Shown here: one piece after another, positions 1 through 8,625 of the stretch
Layout of the letters: the number at the start of each line of letters is the position of its first letter
Position numbering within the stretch: position 1 is the first letter of the stretch
Origin: Pseudomonas pudica
GTDB taxonomy: Bacteria > Pseudomonadota > Gammaproteobacteria > Pseudomonadales > Pseudomonadaceae
DNA: 64,000 nucleotides
Assembly (NCBI RefSeq): GCF_015680405.1
Contig: NZ_JADLJS010000026.1
Coordinates: 1-64,000 of the forward strand
Direction of reading: 5' to 3'
Made by a program: the position numbers and the translations under genes
Notes under the pieces: model-generated
The model's database searches: none
What the model was told of the DNA's origin: nothing
Seen by the model: only the letters and a program-made list of their open reading frames with translations

Positions 1-2988
1 GCTTTCAGGGCTAGCAAAGATTTTTTGGGCTTCTTCGGGCACGTATTCGACTACTGTTGGATGTGAATTGTTACCGGAGAGATAAAAAGGCAGTCGATTT
101 TGCCCTGCTGGGTACACGGTCAGTTGCCATTTGTACTGTGCGTCCTCAGTACTGAAGTTTGGCAAGCTTATGTATAAATCGAGATAAAAACCTGCCGCGA
201 CAGCAGCGTCATCGCTGATGAAGGCTCTTGTTTGGTCTGGCGTGTGCGTACTATGAGTTGGTTGAAATCTTGTCTCAATTGAAGCACGCGCTTGAACTCC
301 CAAGGCTGCCGCGTTCAGTGAGCCAATTGCGGTATCCAGATCTTGTGGATTTGTCCAGCGCCGATGTTCCTCTGGTGTTCCCCATCTACTGTGTCGGGAC
401 CAAAGCTCTAATAGTGAAGATTCTTGTTTTTTGGCATCCATCGCCAGCGTATAGGCTGCCAGGCCAAGGATAATTGTAAAGCCTAAGGGAGCGAGTAGCG
501 AACTTGCGAATAATGCCGAGTAGATACCAGAGACAGTGGAAACTGCGGCAAGCACGGCCGCGCGAGCGTACTGGTTTGCAGAGGTGCTGTCCCCTTGGTT
601 ATTAGTTCTGGTGAGCGCATTCACGTATTGCACTGCATCCATGGCATTGGCGAGTGCAGTGATGGCGCCGCCATACTTGGCTAGGTTCTTTCCAAGTAAA
701 GTTGTGGTTACCGTTCGCGGCCACGGTATCTTCGGTCGTACAAGTGTGACAGCAAGCCCTGCCGCTTCGACACTCACTCCCAACAACCCAAGCGAAGAAG
801 ACCAGATCGCCGCAAGCGCCTCCGGGTTGTTCTGATGCGTTTCTTGTAACGCTCGATAGTTCTTGCCAAGGCTATCCTGCTGGAACCATATGCCCCCCAA
901 GGCAAGCAGCAGCTTCACGCTTTCGCTACTCGCTGCAGCATCCCGCAGGCTGCGCATCGCATCGCTTGCCAGGCTTTGCGCGGCCGTAGAACTGATCTTC
1001 AAACCACTCGTAACCTGCGCACGTAGCGTACCCGCACCAATCGCAACATTGCGTACCAGCGCCCCGACGCTACCGGCTGCACCCTCGCGCAACTGCACCA
1101 ACCGCGCCTGCAAACTCTCGGCGCTTTCGAGCGTCCAGAGCATCACCTCGATCATCTGGCTACGGTTACCCGCTGCCGCAATATTGATCGCGCCACTCAG
1201 CACCATGGCTCGCACCTTGCGGCCCAGTGGGTCACGGAACTGCTTGTCTACCTGCTGCAGAAACGCATCGGTCCGCGCCTCCAGGGCTTCGTTGAGCAGG
1301 CTCATGTATTCGCCCACTGTCAGCGACACCCGCAGTGGCGTTACCTGCTGCCCCGCAAACAGGGCAAACGCCGAGCGATGCACATGGCCGATCAGGGTCT
1401 TGGTCCGTTCACTCAGGTGCTGGCTGAGCGCATTCCCGGCGCTGTTGGTCGCGGCCAGCAACTGGCCAACGGCATCCTGTATCGGCTTGATCATCAACAG
1501 CTGGCCGTCGGCGGTGCCGGCGATGCCCTTGATGATGTCGTACACCTTGCCGAAGTCATCCCCGGCCAGCGCGCTGGCCACCTGCTGCATCAGCTTCTGG
1601 TTCTTGGCCAGCAGTGCCTGGTAAAGCAGGCTGCGGTCGTCTTCCAGCAGCTGCTGCCAGATATGCTGGGTGATCCCGAGCGGCTGACCCTCCTGCGGCA
1701 GGGTTTCAGTGGGCCCGCCGGCCAGGCAGGCGGCCATCATCTGGATGAAGTACTCCACCGAAACAGGGGAGGTCGTGTCATAGTCGTAGTAGCCGATCTG
1801 CTGAAACGCCCGCTTGGCATAGTGCCGCGCATACAGATCGCCAACCTGGTCGATCATCGACTGCCAGTTTTTCAGTTCGCGGTCGTAATCGGCCTGGAAC
1901 GCCGCGCGGGCGCTTTCGTCGTAACGCTCTTCCAGCCGCTCGCGGGCGTCCTGCTGTTTGCGCGCGATGTTGCGTTCGGTCTGCGCGTCGATGTCCACCG
2001 GAGGCAGATACGCCTTGGCCGCGATCGGGCTGTCGTTCCACTGCTCGACCTGCCGGGCTTGCCGCTGCGCGTCCTCGGCACCCTGCGCGGCAGCCATGGC
2101 AGCGTGCAGTTCGCGGATGCCCAGTAGTGCTTGCGAGGTGAAGTATTCGAAGTGCCGCTGCGGTTGCGCCCGCCATTCCTGCAGGGCCTGCACCCAGCCA
2201 GTGCGTTGCGCGTTGAGCTCCATGACCATGCCGACCGGGTCGGGCAGCGTCAGCGCCAGCAGGCCATTGGGCAGTTGTTCCTGCTGGATGACATTGCGCA
2301 CATGCGTGCGGGTTTCATGCCAGCGGCCCAGGCGGCTGTAAAAGCCATGAGCGCTGGTGAACCTGGCAGAGGAAAAGGTAGAGAACTCCAGCACCTGTTC
2401 CAGGCCGAAGCGGAAGCTGTCGGTCATGGCGATGCCGAGGCTGGCAGGGTCGTTGCGTGCGGTGTTCAGGTCCACCTCGACGAAGCGGGCGAGGGTGCCC
2501 GGGTCACTGTCGACGATGCCTTGCCGATAGCGGTCGAGTACGGCACGGGGCCAGGGGTCGTTGGCGAAGGCGATCCAGGCCTTGCGGTAGAGCAGGGTAT
2601 CGATGTTGATGAACGAGGCGATCACATCGTGGCCTTCGGTGGCGCATACCTTGGGTAACGACCTGGGTGGCCCCAAGGGCATCTGCGACACCGGAAAGCG
2701 CTGCAAGGTACCTTCCGCCGCTACCTCGAAGGCCTGCCAGATTTCCTGGTCGAGCAGTACGTAGACATAACCCTGGCGCAGGAGGCGCAACTGGTCGGTG
2801 TGCATCGGGTGGAAGATGATTTCGCTATCGTCTGCCAGGCGATAGGGGCGCCCTGTATCCGGGCGCGGGGCGTAGGCCTCGCGCAGCAGCAGAATTGGCA
2901 GGCCGGAGCGTCCGCAGGCGTTACAGGTGCCGTAGGTGTTGGGGATTTCTTCCTGCATGGCGATGTGGATGGTTTTGCTGATGCTCAT
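1..2988 (-). CDS. VasX-like T6SS effector (BTH_I2691-type), C-terminus beyond window
   Basis: Large protein open from its ATG to the left edge, so at least 996 residues are present and the stop lies outside. The N-terminus carries a CxxC pair (C22, C25) in YGTCNACGRSGLPILLLRE followed by a YAPR element and LRQGYVYVLLD. I recognise this combination from the VasX/BTH_I2691 type VI secretion effector family. In the C-terminal third I translated two hydrophobic stretches, near residues 722-750 (LGLLGVSVEAAGLAVTLV) and 816-850 (VSGIYSALFASSLLAPLGF). These fit a membrane-perforating, colicin-like toxin. The start follows an AAGGAA-type ribosome site. The last third is visibly AT-richer than its N-terminal part, as is usual for polymorphic toxin tails. 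An immunity gene would be expected further left, outside the window. Family call is fairly sure; the killing mechanism is inferred. Confidence 0.82.
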   Translation of the reverse strand, partial: MSISKTIHIAMQEEIPNTYGTCNACGRSGLPILLLREAYAPRPDTGRPYRLADDSEIIFHPMHTDQLRLLRQGYVYVLLDQEIWQAFEVAAEGTLQRFPVSQMPLGPPRSLPKVCATEGHDVIASFINIDTLLYRKAWIAFANDPWPRAVLDRYRQGIVDSDPGTLARFVEVDLNTARNDPASLGIAMTDSFRFGLEQVLEFSTFSSARFTSAHGFYSRLGRWHETRTHVRNVIQQEQLPNGLLALTLPDPVGMVMELNAQRTGWVQALQEWRAQPQRHFEYFTSQALLGIRELHAAMAAAQGAEDAQRQARQVEQWNDSPIAAKAYLPPVDIDAQTERNIARKQQDARERLEERYDESARAAFQADYDRELKNWQSMIDQVGDLYARHYAKRAFQQIGYYDYDTTSPVSVEYFIQMMAACLAGGPTETLPQEGQPLGITQHIWQQLLEDDRSLLYQALLAKNQKLMQQVASALAGDDFGKVYDIIKGIAGTADGQLLMIKPIQDAVGQLLAATNSAGNALSQHLSERTKTLIGHVHRSAFALFAGQQVTPLRVSLTVGEYMSLLNEALEARTDAFLQQVDKQFRDPLGRKVRAMVLSGAINIAAAGNRSQMIEVMLWTLESAESLQARLVQLREGAAGSVGALVRNVAIGAGTLRAQVTSGLKISSTAAQSLASDAMRSLRDAAASSESVKLLLALGGIWFQQDSLGKNYRALQETHQNNPEALAAIWSSSLGLLGVSVEAAGLAVTLVRPKIPWPRTVTTTLLGKNLAKYGGAITALANAMDAVQYVNALTRTNNQGDSTSANQYARAAVLAAVSTVSGIYSALFASSLLAPLGFTIILGLAAYTLAMDAKKQESSLLELWSRHSRWGTPEEHRRWTNPQDLDTAIGSLNAAALGVQARASIETRFQPTHSTHTPDQTRAFISDDAAVAAGFYLDLYISLPNFSTEDAQYKWQLTVYPAGQNRLPFYLSGNNSHPTVVEYVPEEAQKIFASPES

Positions 2989-3110
2989 CAGGAGTTCCTT
3001 TTCCAGTGATTTGACGCAACGGCCAAAACACTAGCGAGGAACGCCTTCGCGGGGGAGCAATGGGCTTCCTAAAACGTTGTAGGATTTTTCGCTTTAGTGC
3101 CCCTATAGCA

Positions 3111-3146
3111 GCGACCTTGCGTCGCGACGGGCTGCGCAGCAGCCCC
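3111..3146. repeat. REP element, CCTTGCGTCGCGA class
   Basis: A single copy of the palindromic unit containing CCTTGCGTCGCGA followed by GGGCTGCGCAGCAGCCC lies between the effector start and the end of the LysR gene. The same core occurs in pairs at about 4.6, 32.4, 41.9 and 60.5 kb. Confidence 0.7.
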
Positions 3147-3169
3147 AGGATCTTGCAGGCGATAAAGGC

Positions 3170-4024
3170 CTATTGCCCCAACATCTGCCGCACCAGCCAC
3201 TGCCCCGCCGGCCCGAGCGCGCGCCGGCTCGACCATGCCACATCCATGTCAACCCGTCGCGGGTACCCGGCCACCTGCAGCTCCACCAGCCCACTGCCAA
3301 AGCGTGCCACCAGTGCCCTGGGCAGTTCGGCCCAGCCGAACCCGCGCACGGCGAACTCCAGCAGGGTGAGGTAGTCCGGTGCCGACCAGGCCTGGCCACG
3401 CCCCTGGTGCAAGCTTTGAGCATAGGTCTTCATATACAGCTGCCGGACGTTCTCCAGATGCTGCATCTGCACCTGGGGCAAAGCCGCCAACGGATGCCCG
3501 CTGGCCACGTACACACCAAACTCTGCCTGCTCGGGCAGGCGTGCCACGGCAACGTCAGCGGGGTAGCTGGGCTGGGTGGCGAGAATACCGACATGTGCCA
3601 GGCCCTGCTGGATCAGCTCGATCACGTCGGCATCTTCCGACGGGCCGCAGCGCAGCTCGGTATGCGGGTAGTGCTGGGCGAAGCGGGCCATCACCGCGCC
3701 CTGGAATGTCACGCTGTAGCTGTCCGACATCACCACCGAGACCAGTGCCTCGACGTTTTCAGCCAGCCGCACCGCCAGGGCATCGAGCTGGGCGCTGGCA
3801 TCGAGAATCGCCTCGACATGGCTCAGCACCTGTCGCCCAGCCTCGTTCAGCGTGGGGTGACGGCCGCCACGCTCGAACAACGGGCAACCCACATCGGCCT
3901 CGAAATTGGCGATGGCGATGCTGATCGTCGACTGGCTTTTGCGCAACTTGCGCGCCGCAGCGGAAAACGAACCCAGCGATGCAGCTTCGACAAAGGCGAC
4001 CAGAGCTTCGGGTGAGTAGCGCAT
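3170..4024 (-). CDS. LysR-family regulator, divergent from PACE efflux gene
   Basis: 284-residue LysR-type transcriptional regulator. The N-terminal winged helix-turn-helix is visible in ALVAFVEAASLGSFSAAARK and the following SQSTISIAIANFE segment, with the usual LFERGGRHPTLNEAGR hinge region. The rest is an effector-binding domain. I chose the ATG giving MRYSPEAL because it starts just before the HTH as in most family members; an in-frame GTG at 4090 would add 22 residues with no LysR character. It is divergent from a PACE-type efflux gene 92 bp away, the same arrangement as the AceR-AceI pair of Acinetobacter. The likely target is therefore the efflux gene and the ligand a biocide or polyamine. 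That assignment is an inference from arrangement only. Confidence 0.88.
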   Translation of the reverse strand: MRYSPEALVAFVEAASLGSFSAAARKLRKSQSTISIAIANFEADVGCPLFERGGRHPTLNEAGRQVLSHVEAILDASAQLDALAVRLAENVEALVSVVMSDSYSVTFQGAVMARFAQHYPHTELRCGPSEDADVIELIQQGLAHVGILATQPSYPADVAVARLPEQAEFGVYVASGHPLAALPQVQMQHLENVRQLYMKTYAQSLHQGRGQAWSAPDYLTLLEFAVRGFGWAELPRALVARFGSGLVELQVAGYPRRVDMDVAWSSRRALGPAGQWLVRQMLGQ

Positions 4025-4116
4025 GGTATTGATAAAATCGATGGTAGCTATATCGCGAGTATCAGTTCTATCAAAGAAAATAGGAAGCACGACTCACGCA
4101 AAGGATGGATTTTGCA

Positions 4117-4545
4117 ATGAAAAACGTGTCTTTCACCGAGCGCCTGGTTCACGCCGTCGGTTATGAAGTGTTCGCCGTGCTGCTGTGTGCGCCGCTGCTG
4201 TCCTGGATCATGGGCAAGTCGCTGGCGACGGCGGGAGCGCTGGCGGTGACCCTGTCGGTGATCGCCATGCTGTGGAACATGGTCTACAACGCGCTGGTCG
4301 ATCGCTACGTCCGCGGCGAGCGCATCCACTGGAAAGCCAGCGCACGCTTTGTGCACGGCCTGGGCTTCGAAGCCGGGCTGGTGGTGTGGTGTCTGCCGGT
4401 GGCGGCGTGGATGCTGGAGATTTCGTTGCTGCAGGCGTTCATGGTGGAGTTGGGCTTCTTCGTGATCATCCTGCCCTACACCGTGCTGTACAACTGGGCC
4501 TTCGACAAAGCCCGGCACCTGCTGATACAGCGTCGCCTTGCATGA
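4117..4545 (+). CDS. PACE-family multidrug/chlorhexidine efflux transporter
   Basis: 142-residue integral membrane protein with four hydrophobic segments forming two tandem bacterial transmembrane pair units. The first is TERLVHAVGYEVFAVLLCAPLLS plus the segment around AVTLSVIAMLWNMVYNALVDR. The second is RFVHGLGFEAGLVVWCLP plus GFFVIILPYTVLYNWAFD. Repeated H-x2-G(Y/F)E and W/YN-x3-D signatures are diagnostic of the proteobacterial antimicrobial compound efflux (PACE) family. The ATG at 4117 is preferred because AAGGATGG sits eight bases upstream; the earlier ATG at 4105 overlaps that site. PACE proteins export chlorhexidine, acriflavine or short diamines by proton exchange. The substrate here cannot be read from the sequence. 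Confidence 0.88.
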   Translation: MKNVSFTERLVHAVGYEVFAVLLCAPLLSWIMGKSLATAGALAVTLSVIAMLWNMVYNALVDRYVRGERIHWKASARFVHGLGFEAGLVVWCLPVAAWMLEISLLQAFMVELGFFVIILPYTVLYNWAFDKARHLLIQRRLA

Positions 4546-4595
4546 GAACTACCTGCCTGCGCGGCCCCTCGATTTGTGCATTGTGCGGATATCCT

Positions 4596-4720
4596 GGGGC
4601 CGCTTCGCAGCCCTTTCGCGACACAAGGCCGCTCCTACAGGGACGGCGCAGGCTTCAGGCTTGCGCTTTACCTGTGGGAGCGGTTTCAGCCGCGAACACC
4701 GGCGCAGCCGGTGCCATCAT
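4596..4720. repeat. REP elements downstream of PACE gene
   Basis: One CTTTCGCGACACAAGGCCGC-class REP is followed by a GTGGGAGCGG...CCGCGAACACCGG-class unit. They fill the gap between the PACE gene and the ilvE terminator; no gene is seen here. Confidence 0.7.
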
Positions 4721-4741
4721 AGTTGACCGCGTCAGCCAATA

Positions 4742-4779
4742 AAAAACGGGGCATGCCATCGCTGGCATGCCCCGTTTTT
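4742..4779. terminator. Perfect bidirectional rho-independent terminator after ilvE
   Basis: A 17-bp perfect stem (AAAAACGGGGCATGCCA paired with its complement) with a TCGC tetraloop gives a U-run on either strand. It lies 18 bp beyond the ilvE stop and can also stop readthrough from the PACE gene. Confidence 0.95.
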
Positions 4780-4796
4780 CAAGCCGCTAAAGCGTC

Positions 4797-5816
4797 TCAG
4801 GCAACCTTGACGATCCAGCCAGCCGGTGCTTCCACGTCACCGCTCTGAATACCGGTCAGCTCGTTGTAGAGCTTCTGGGTAACCGGGCCGACCTTTTCCA
4901 GGTCGTGGAACACGTGCAGTTTGCCGTTGTACTCGATGCCGCCGATCGGGGTGATCACCGCCGCGGTACCGCAGGCGCCGGCTTCGACGAAACGATCCAG
5001 CTTGTTGATTTCCACATCGCCTTCGATCACGGTCAGGCCCAGGCGCGATTGCGCCAGTTCCATCAGCGACAGGCGGGTGATGCCTGGCAGCACCGAAGCC
5101 GATTTCGGGGTGACGAACTCGTTGTTGGCGGTGATGCCGAAGAAGTTGGCCGAACCGACTTCCTCGATCTTGGTGTGGGTCAGCGGGTCGAGGTAGATGG
5201 CGTCGGCGAAGTTGGCTTTCTTCGCTTCTGCACCCGGCTGCAGGCTGGCGGCGTAGTTGCCACCGACCTTGGCCGCGCCAGTGCCTTGCGGGGCAGCGCG
5301 GTCGAAGCTGGAGATCTGGAAGTTGTGCGGCTTCATGCCGCCCTTGAAGTACGAGCCAACCGGGATGGCGAAGATCGAGAAGATGAACTCGGGGGCGGTG
5401 CGCACGCCAATGTTGTCACCGGTGCCAATCACGAACGGGCGCAGGTAGAGGGCGCCTTTACCGTGCGGAGGCACGAACTTCTCGTTGGCCTTGACCACTT
5501 GCTTGCACGCCTCGATGAACACATCGGTCGGCACCTGCGGCATCAGCAGGCGGGCGCAGCTGCGCTGCATGCGGGCGGCGTTCTGGTCCGGGCGGAACAG
5601 GTTGATCGAACCGTCCTTGCAACGGTAGGCCTTGAGGCCTTCGAAGCACTGCTGGCCGTAGTGCAGGGCGGTGGAGCCTTCACTGATGTGCAGTACGTTG
5701 TCTTCGGTCAGGGTGCCCTTGTCCCACTCGCCATTGCGCCATACGGACAGGTAGCGTTTGTCGGTCTTGATATAGTCGAAACCGAGCTTGTCCCAATTAA
5801 TGCTTTCGTTGCTCAT
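4797..5816 (-). CDS. ilvE: Branched-chain amino acid aminotransferase
   Basis: 339-residue PLP-dependent class IV aminotransferase that transaminates 2-keto acids to valine, leucine and isoleucine using glutamate. The KVGGNYAAS motif carries the expected Schiff-base lysine. EVGSANFFGI and SVLPGITRLSLMELA match the long, roughly 340-residue IlvE subgroup also seen in eukaryotic BCATs. The start MSNESINWDKLGFDY is supported by GAGGGTG just upstream; in-frame sequence further upstream has no family character. A GCCCGA-TTGC-TCGGGC hairpin (5840-5855) lies in the leader 24 nt before the start. The gene ends in a strong terminator and is probably monocistronic. Confidence 0.96.
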   Translation of the reverse strand: MSNESINWDKLGFDYIKTDKRYLSVWRNGEWDKGTLTEDNVLHISEGSTALHYGQQCFEGLKAYRCKDGSINLFRPDQNAARMQRSCARLLMPQVPTDVFIEACKQVVKANEKFVPPHGKGALYLRPFVIGTGDNIGVRTAPEFIFSIFAIPVGSYFKGGMKPHNFQISSFDRAAPQGTGAAKVGGNYAASLQPGAEAKKANFADAIYLDPLTHTKIEEVGSANFFGITANNEFVTPKSASVLPGITRLSLMELAQSRLGLTVIEGDVEINKLDRFVEAGACGTAAVITPIGGIEYNGKLHVFHDLEKVGPVTQKLYNELTGIQSGDVEAPAGWIVKVA

Positions 5817-5952
5817 GACACCCTCATTGTCTTGCAAGTGCCCGATTGCTCGGGCTGCTGTTATATGCGCACCACGCCACCATAATACATCCGTGGCAGA
5901 TCGGGAACGGCCAGTCACGAATTGATAGCCTGCAATGCATTTATTGCGGCGT

Positions 5953-7530
5953 TTACAGGTGCAGGTACTCGTCCAGCGCCAGCTGGTCGAGCAGTACCTG
6001 GTCGTGGGACGCCACCACCAGCGCCCCGCGAAACTGCCCGAGCATGTGTTCCAGTGCGGCCAGCGATGGCAGGTCCAGGTGGTTGCCGGGTTCGTCCAGC
6101 AATAACAGGTCGAGCGGCCGTTCGCGGTATAGCACGGCGGCCAGTGCCGCCTTCATCCGCTCACCCCCGCTGAGCAGGCTGCTGGGTAGTTCGATGCGGG
6201 CCGCATCCAGGCCCAGTTGCGCCAGGCGGCTGCGCAAGTCGCCCTGGGCCAGCGTCGGGTTTGCCTGGCGCAGGTGCTCGAGCACACTGGTATTGCCTGG
6301 CAGTGCGCTGCAGTGCTGGTCGAGCAGGGCGGTTTCCCCACTGAGGCGCAGGCTCTCGGTTGGTGCTGGTAACTCACCGTTCATCAGCCTGAGCAGGGTG
6401 GACTTGCCACTGCCATTGGCGCCTACCAGGCCCACCCGCTGGCCCAGGCACACGCGCAGGTTCAGTAGTTTGCGCGTCCCGCGTGGCAGGCGCAGCGCCT
6501 GCAGGGCCAGCACTTCGCGGCCTGGATGAAGCTGCGGCGTGGGTGCATGCAGGGTAATGGCGCTGTCCTGCTCGACTTCGCGGGCGGCGTCACGCACTTT
6601 GCCCTGCAGCGCCTGCCGGGCGTCGCGATGGTCGCGGCGCTGTTTGCCCGCAGTGGCCTGACTGCGCTCCTGCTGGCGGTCGATCAGGATCTTGGCCTGG
6701 TTGGCGTGCCTGGCATTGCGTCCGGCGCGGGCTTGATGACGTTCCAGGTCTTCGCGCTGACGCTGCAGTTCGCGCGCCTGGCGTTGCTGCTCCTGTTTCA
6801 GCCGGGCAAGTTGCTGTTGGGCCTGTGCTGTCTGGCTGGCTTTCTGGGCCGAATAGAAGGTGTAGTTGCCGCCATAGGCCCGCAAGCCCAGGCTGGACAA
6901 TTCGACGATGCGCGTCATGTGCGCGAGCAGGCTGCGATCATGGCTGATCACCAGCAAACCCCGGTCCCAGGCTTCGATCATGCCCAATAGTTGGGCGCGG
7001 GCGTCGCTGTCCAGGTGATTGCTCGGTTCGTCGAGTATCAGGTAGTCCGCTTCGCTGAGCCAGGCGCCGACCAGCGCCACGCGCATGGCCTGACCACCGC
7101 TCAGGCTGTGGGCGGGCTGGTGCCAGTCGAGTTGGCCCAGGCCGTGGCGTTGCAGGTGCCCCTGCAATCGCTCGCGAATATCCCAACGTTCGCCGACGGC
7201 GTCGAAGTCACTGGGTGCGACACTGCCTTGCTCGATGCGCTCCAGCGCAGCGAGCACCGCGCCCACCTGGGCCAGGTCGGCGACCGTGGCGCTGTGCTCG
7301 ATCACCTGCTGGTCCAGAAGATGGACGCGCCCAAGGCGCCGACACTGGCCGCTGCTTGGTTCGCGCTGGCCGGCAAGTATCTGCCCGAGCAGGCTCTTGC
7401 CCACACCGTTGCGCCCGACCAGGCCGGTGCGGCGTTGGTCGAAGGTTTCGCTGAGGTCGGTAAATAACAGCCTGCCGTCAGGCAAGGCCAGGGAGACGCT
7501 GTCCAGCGTCAGGATCGACGTGTTCGTCAT
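5953..7530 (-). CDS. ABC-F family ATP-binding protein
   Basis: 525 residues with two ABC ATPase domains and no membrane segment, the ABC-F layout. Walker A motifs are GRNGVGKS and GANGSGKST, signatures LSGGQAMR and LSGGERMK, Walker B regions YLILDEPSNHLD and LLLLDEPGNHLD. The two halves are joined by a long Gln/Arg-rich linker (QAQQQLARLKQEQQRQARELQRQ and onward) typical of the ribosome-binding P-site tip domain region. ABC-F proteins act on ribosomes, in translation factor or antibiotic-protection roles; which applies here is unclear. The start MTNTSIL has GGAG upstream. It is 136 bp upstream of ilvE on the same strand and may be transcribed separately. Confidence 0.9.
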   Translation of the reverse strand: MTNTSILTLDSVSLALPDGRLLFTDLSETFDQRRTGLVGRNGVGKSLLGQILAGQREPSSGQCRRLGRVHLLDQQVIEHSATVADLAQVGAVLAALERIEQGSVAPSDFDAVGERWDIRERLQGHLQRHGLGQLDWHQPAHSLSGGQAMRVALVGAWLSEADYLILDEPSNHLDSDARAQLLGMIEAWDRGLLVISHDRSLLAHMTRIVELSSLGLRAYGGNYTFYSAQKASQTAQAQQQLARLKQEQQRQARELQRQREDLERHQARAGRNARHANQAKILIDRQQERSQATAGKQRRDHRDARQALQGKVRDAAREVEQDSAITLHAPTPQLHPGREVLALQALRLPRGTRKLLNLRVCLGQRVGLVGANGSGKSTLLRLMNGELPAPTESLRLSGETALLDQHCSALPGNTSVLEHLRQANPTLAQGDLRSRLAQLGLDAARIELPSSLLSGGERMKAALAAVLYRERPLDLLLLDEPGNHLDLPSLAALEHMLGQFRGALVVASHDQVLLDQLALDEYLHL

Positions 7531-7855
7531 GCACAACTCCACAAATGCCGCGACATCTCCGGAGCGAACCGGAGGCTGAAGACTGGCCGTCAAAGTGACG
7601 GCGGCATCAATGGCGCATTGGACGAATACCTCGTGACAGGGGAATGCGTAGCCTAACGGATAGAGGCATTGTTGTCGCGGGAAAACACATTCCGCGAGTG
7701 CGCCACGGACCCTGTGGGTGCGGGTTCACCCGCGAGACAGGCGACGCGGTGGATGGCACCGGCTTCGCCCGTGTTCGCGGGTAAACCCGCTCCCACATGG
7801 CCGGCGTCGCCCTTAAGGCGTGCACCGGACCTGCAGGGCCGCGCATGCCCCTGGC
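7531..7855. repeat. Intergenic stretch with inverted REP pair (7711-7797)
   Basis: The gap holds one pair of GTGGGTGCGGGTTCACCCGC / GCGGGTAAACCCGCTCCCAC units in opposite orientation, separated by GGTGGATGGCACCGGCTTCGCC. That spacer also recurs at 17.2 and 54.2-54.5 kb. The part next to the ABC-F start should carry its promoter, but I see no convincing boxes. Confidence 0.8.
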
Positions 7856-8215
7856 TCAGCGCCCCACCAAACGCCTGGTCCAATCGCCCCCGTGGCTCTG
7901 CTGGCACGCCTCTTCACTGTCAAACCGTACATGCCAGGCTGGATGATCCAGCTGAATGCCGGCCTGCTCCAGCGCAAGGCCCGTCAGCGCGAGCATGCGC
8001 ATTTTGGCGTCGCCCGCCAAGGCGGCGGCCTTTTCGGCCTCTCGCTCGAATACCCAGGTAATACGCAGGCTGGCCGGAAAATCCTCGAGAGCCAGACGAT
8101 GGGTAAGCCAGCTGAAACCGACGATCTCCGCCTTGGCGGTTTCGCAGGCTTCGGTCAGGCAAGCCACCAGCTCACGCTCCAGGCGTGCCATATCGCGCTT
8201 GTTCAGGGGTTTCAC
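7856..8215 (-). CDS. Conserved hypothetical protein, 119 aa
   Basis: Soluble 119-residue protein starting MKPLNKRDMARLERELVACLTEA, with no signal peptide or membrane helix. An amphipathic N-terminal helix region is followed by FSWLTHRLALEDFPASLRITWVFERE and a C-terminal half rich in His and Trp (HPAWHVRFDSEE). I do not recognise a functional family. The composition and codon use match neighbouring genes, so I think it is real. It lies head-to-head with the B12-regulated cob operon, whose riboswitch begins about 110 bp away, but nothing in the protein points to cobalamin metabolism. Confidence 0.65.
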   Translation of the reverse strand: MKPLNKRDMARLERELVACLTEACETAKAEIVGFSWLTHRLALEDFPASLRITWVFEREAEKAAALAGDAKMRMLALTGLALEQAGIQLDHPAWHVRFDSEEACQQSHGGDWTRRLVGR

Positions 8216-8327
8216 CGTGGGCCTCGCTGCTCAAAGCCACCACTCTAACGCAGTTGCGGCGCTTGTTGTCGGCCAGCCCGACAGCAATGGTTGACCACCC
8301 GCCAGCCACTGCGTAGCCTTGCCACTT

Positions 8328-8509
8328 CGAGGTTCTTCGGCCAGGCCGAAGCTAAGACGGGAACGCGGTACAAGCCGCGGCTGCCCCCGCAACTGTAAGC
8401 ACCGACAACGGATCGACACAGCCACTGCGCCCGCGCGCGGGAAGGCGTCATCCCGCCAGCCTGCTGCACCAGCGGGCACATGGAACGGTGCGAGCCAGGA
8501 GACCTGCCT
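8328..8509 (+). promoter_or_regulatory. Cobalamin (AdoCbl) riboswitch
   Basis: The leader contains the conserved elements of a B12 riboswitch in order: GAGGTTCTTCGG, GGGAACGCGGTACAAGCCGCGGCTGCCCCCGCAACTGTAAGC (split across positions 8369-8400), CAGCCACTG, a CGGGAAGG stem, and the B12 box GAGCCAGGAGACCTGCC near the end. It precedes cobW-cobN, so high cobalamin should repress cobalt chelation genes. About 115 nt separate it from the cobW start. Confidence 0.93.
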
Positions 8510-8625
8510 CGTCACGTTTTCGACTTTCAACCGGGCGGGGTGATCCGGTGGCGAACAAGCCCGGCCGGCCTGGCCTGCGGCTGTCGTCCTGCATGCCCGC
8601 GCCAATCTGCCAAGGGCAATGCGAC

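Noticed and set aside
5840..5855. GCCCGA-TTGC-TCGGGC hairpin before ilvE as a leucine/valine attenuator
   Set aside because: No leader peptide rich in branched-chain residues and no U-run; mentioned only as a leader hairpin.
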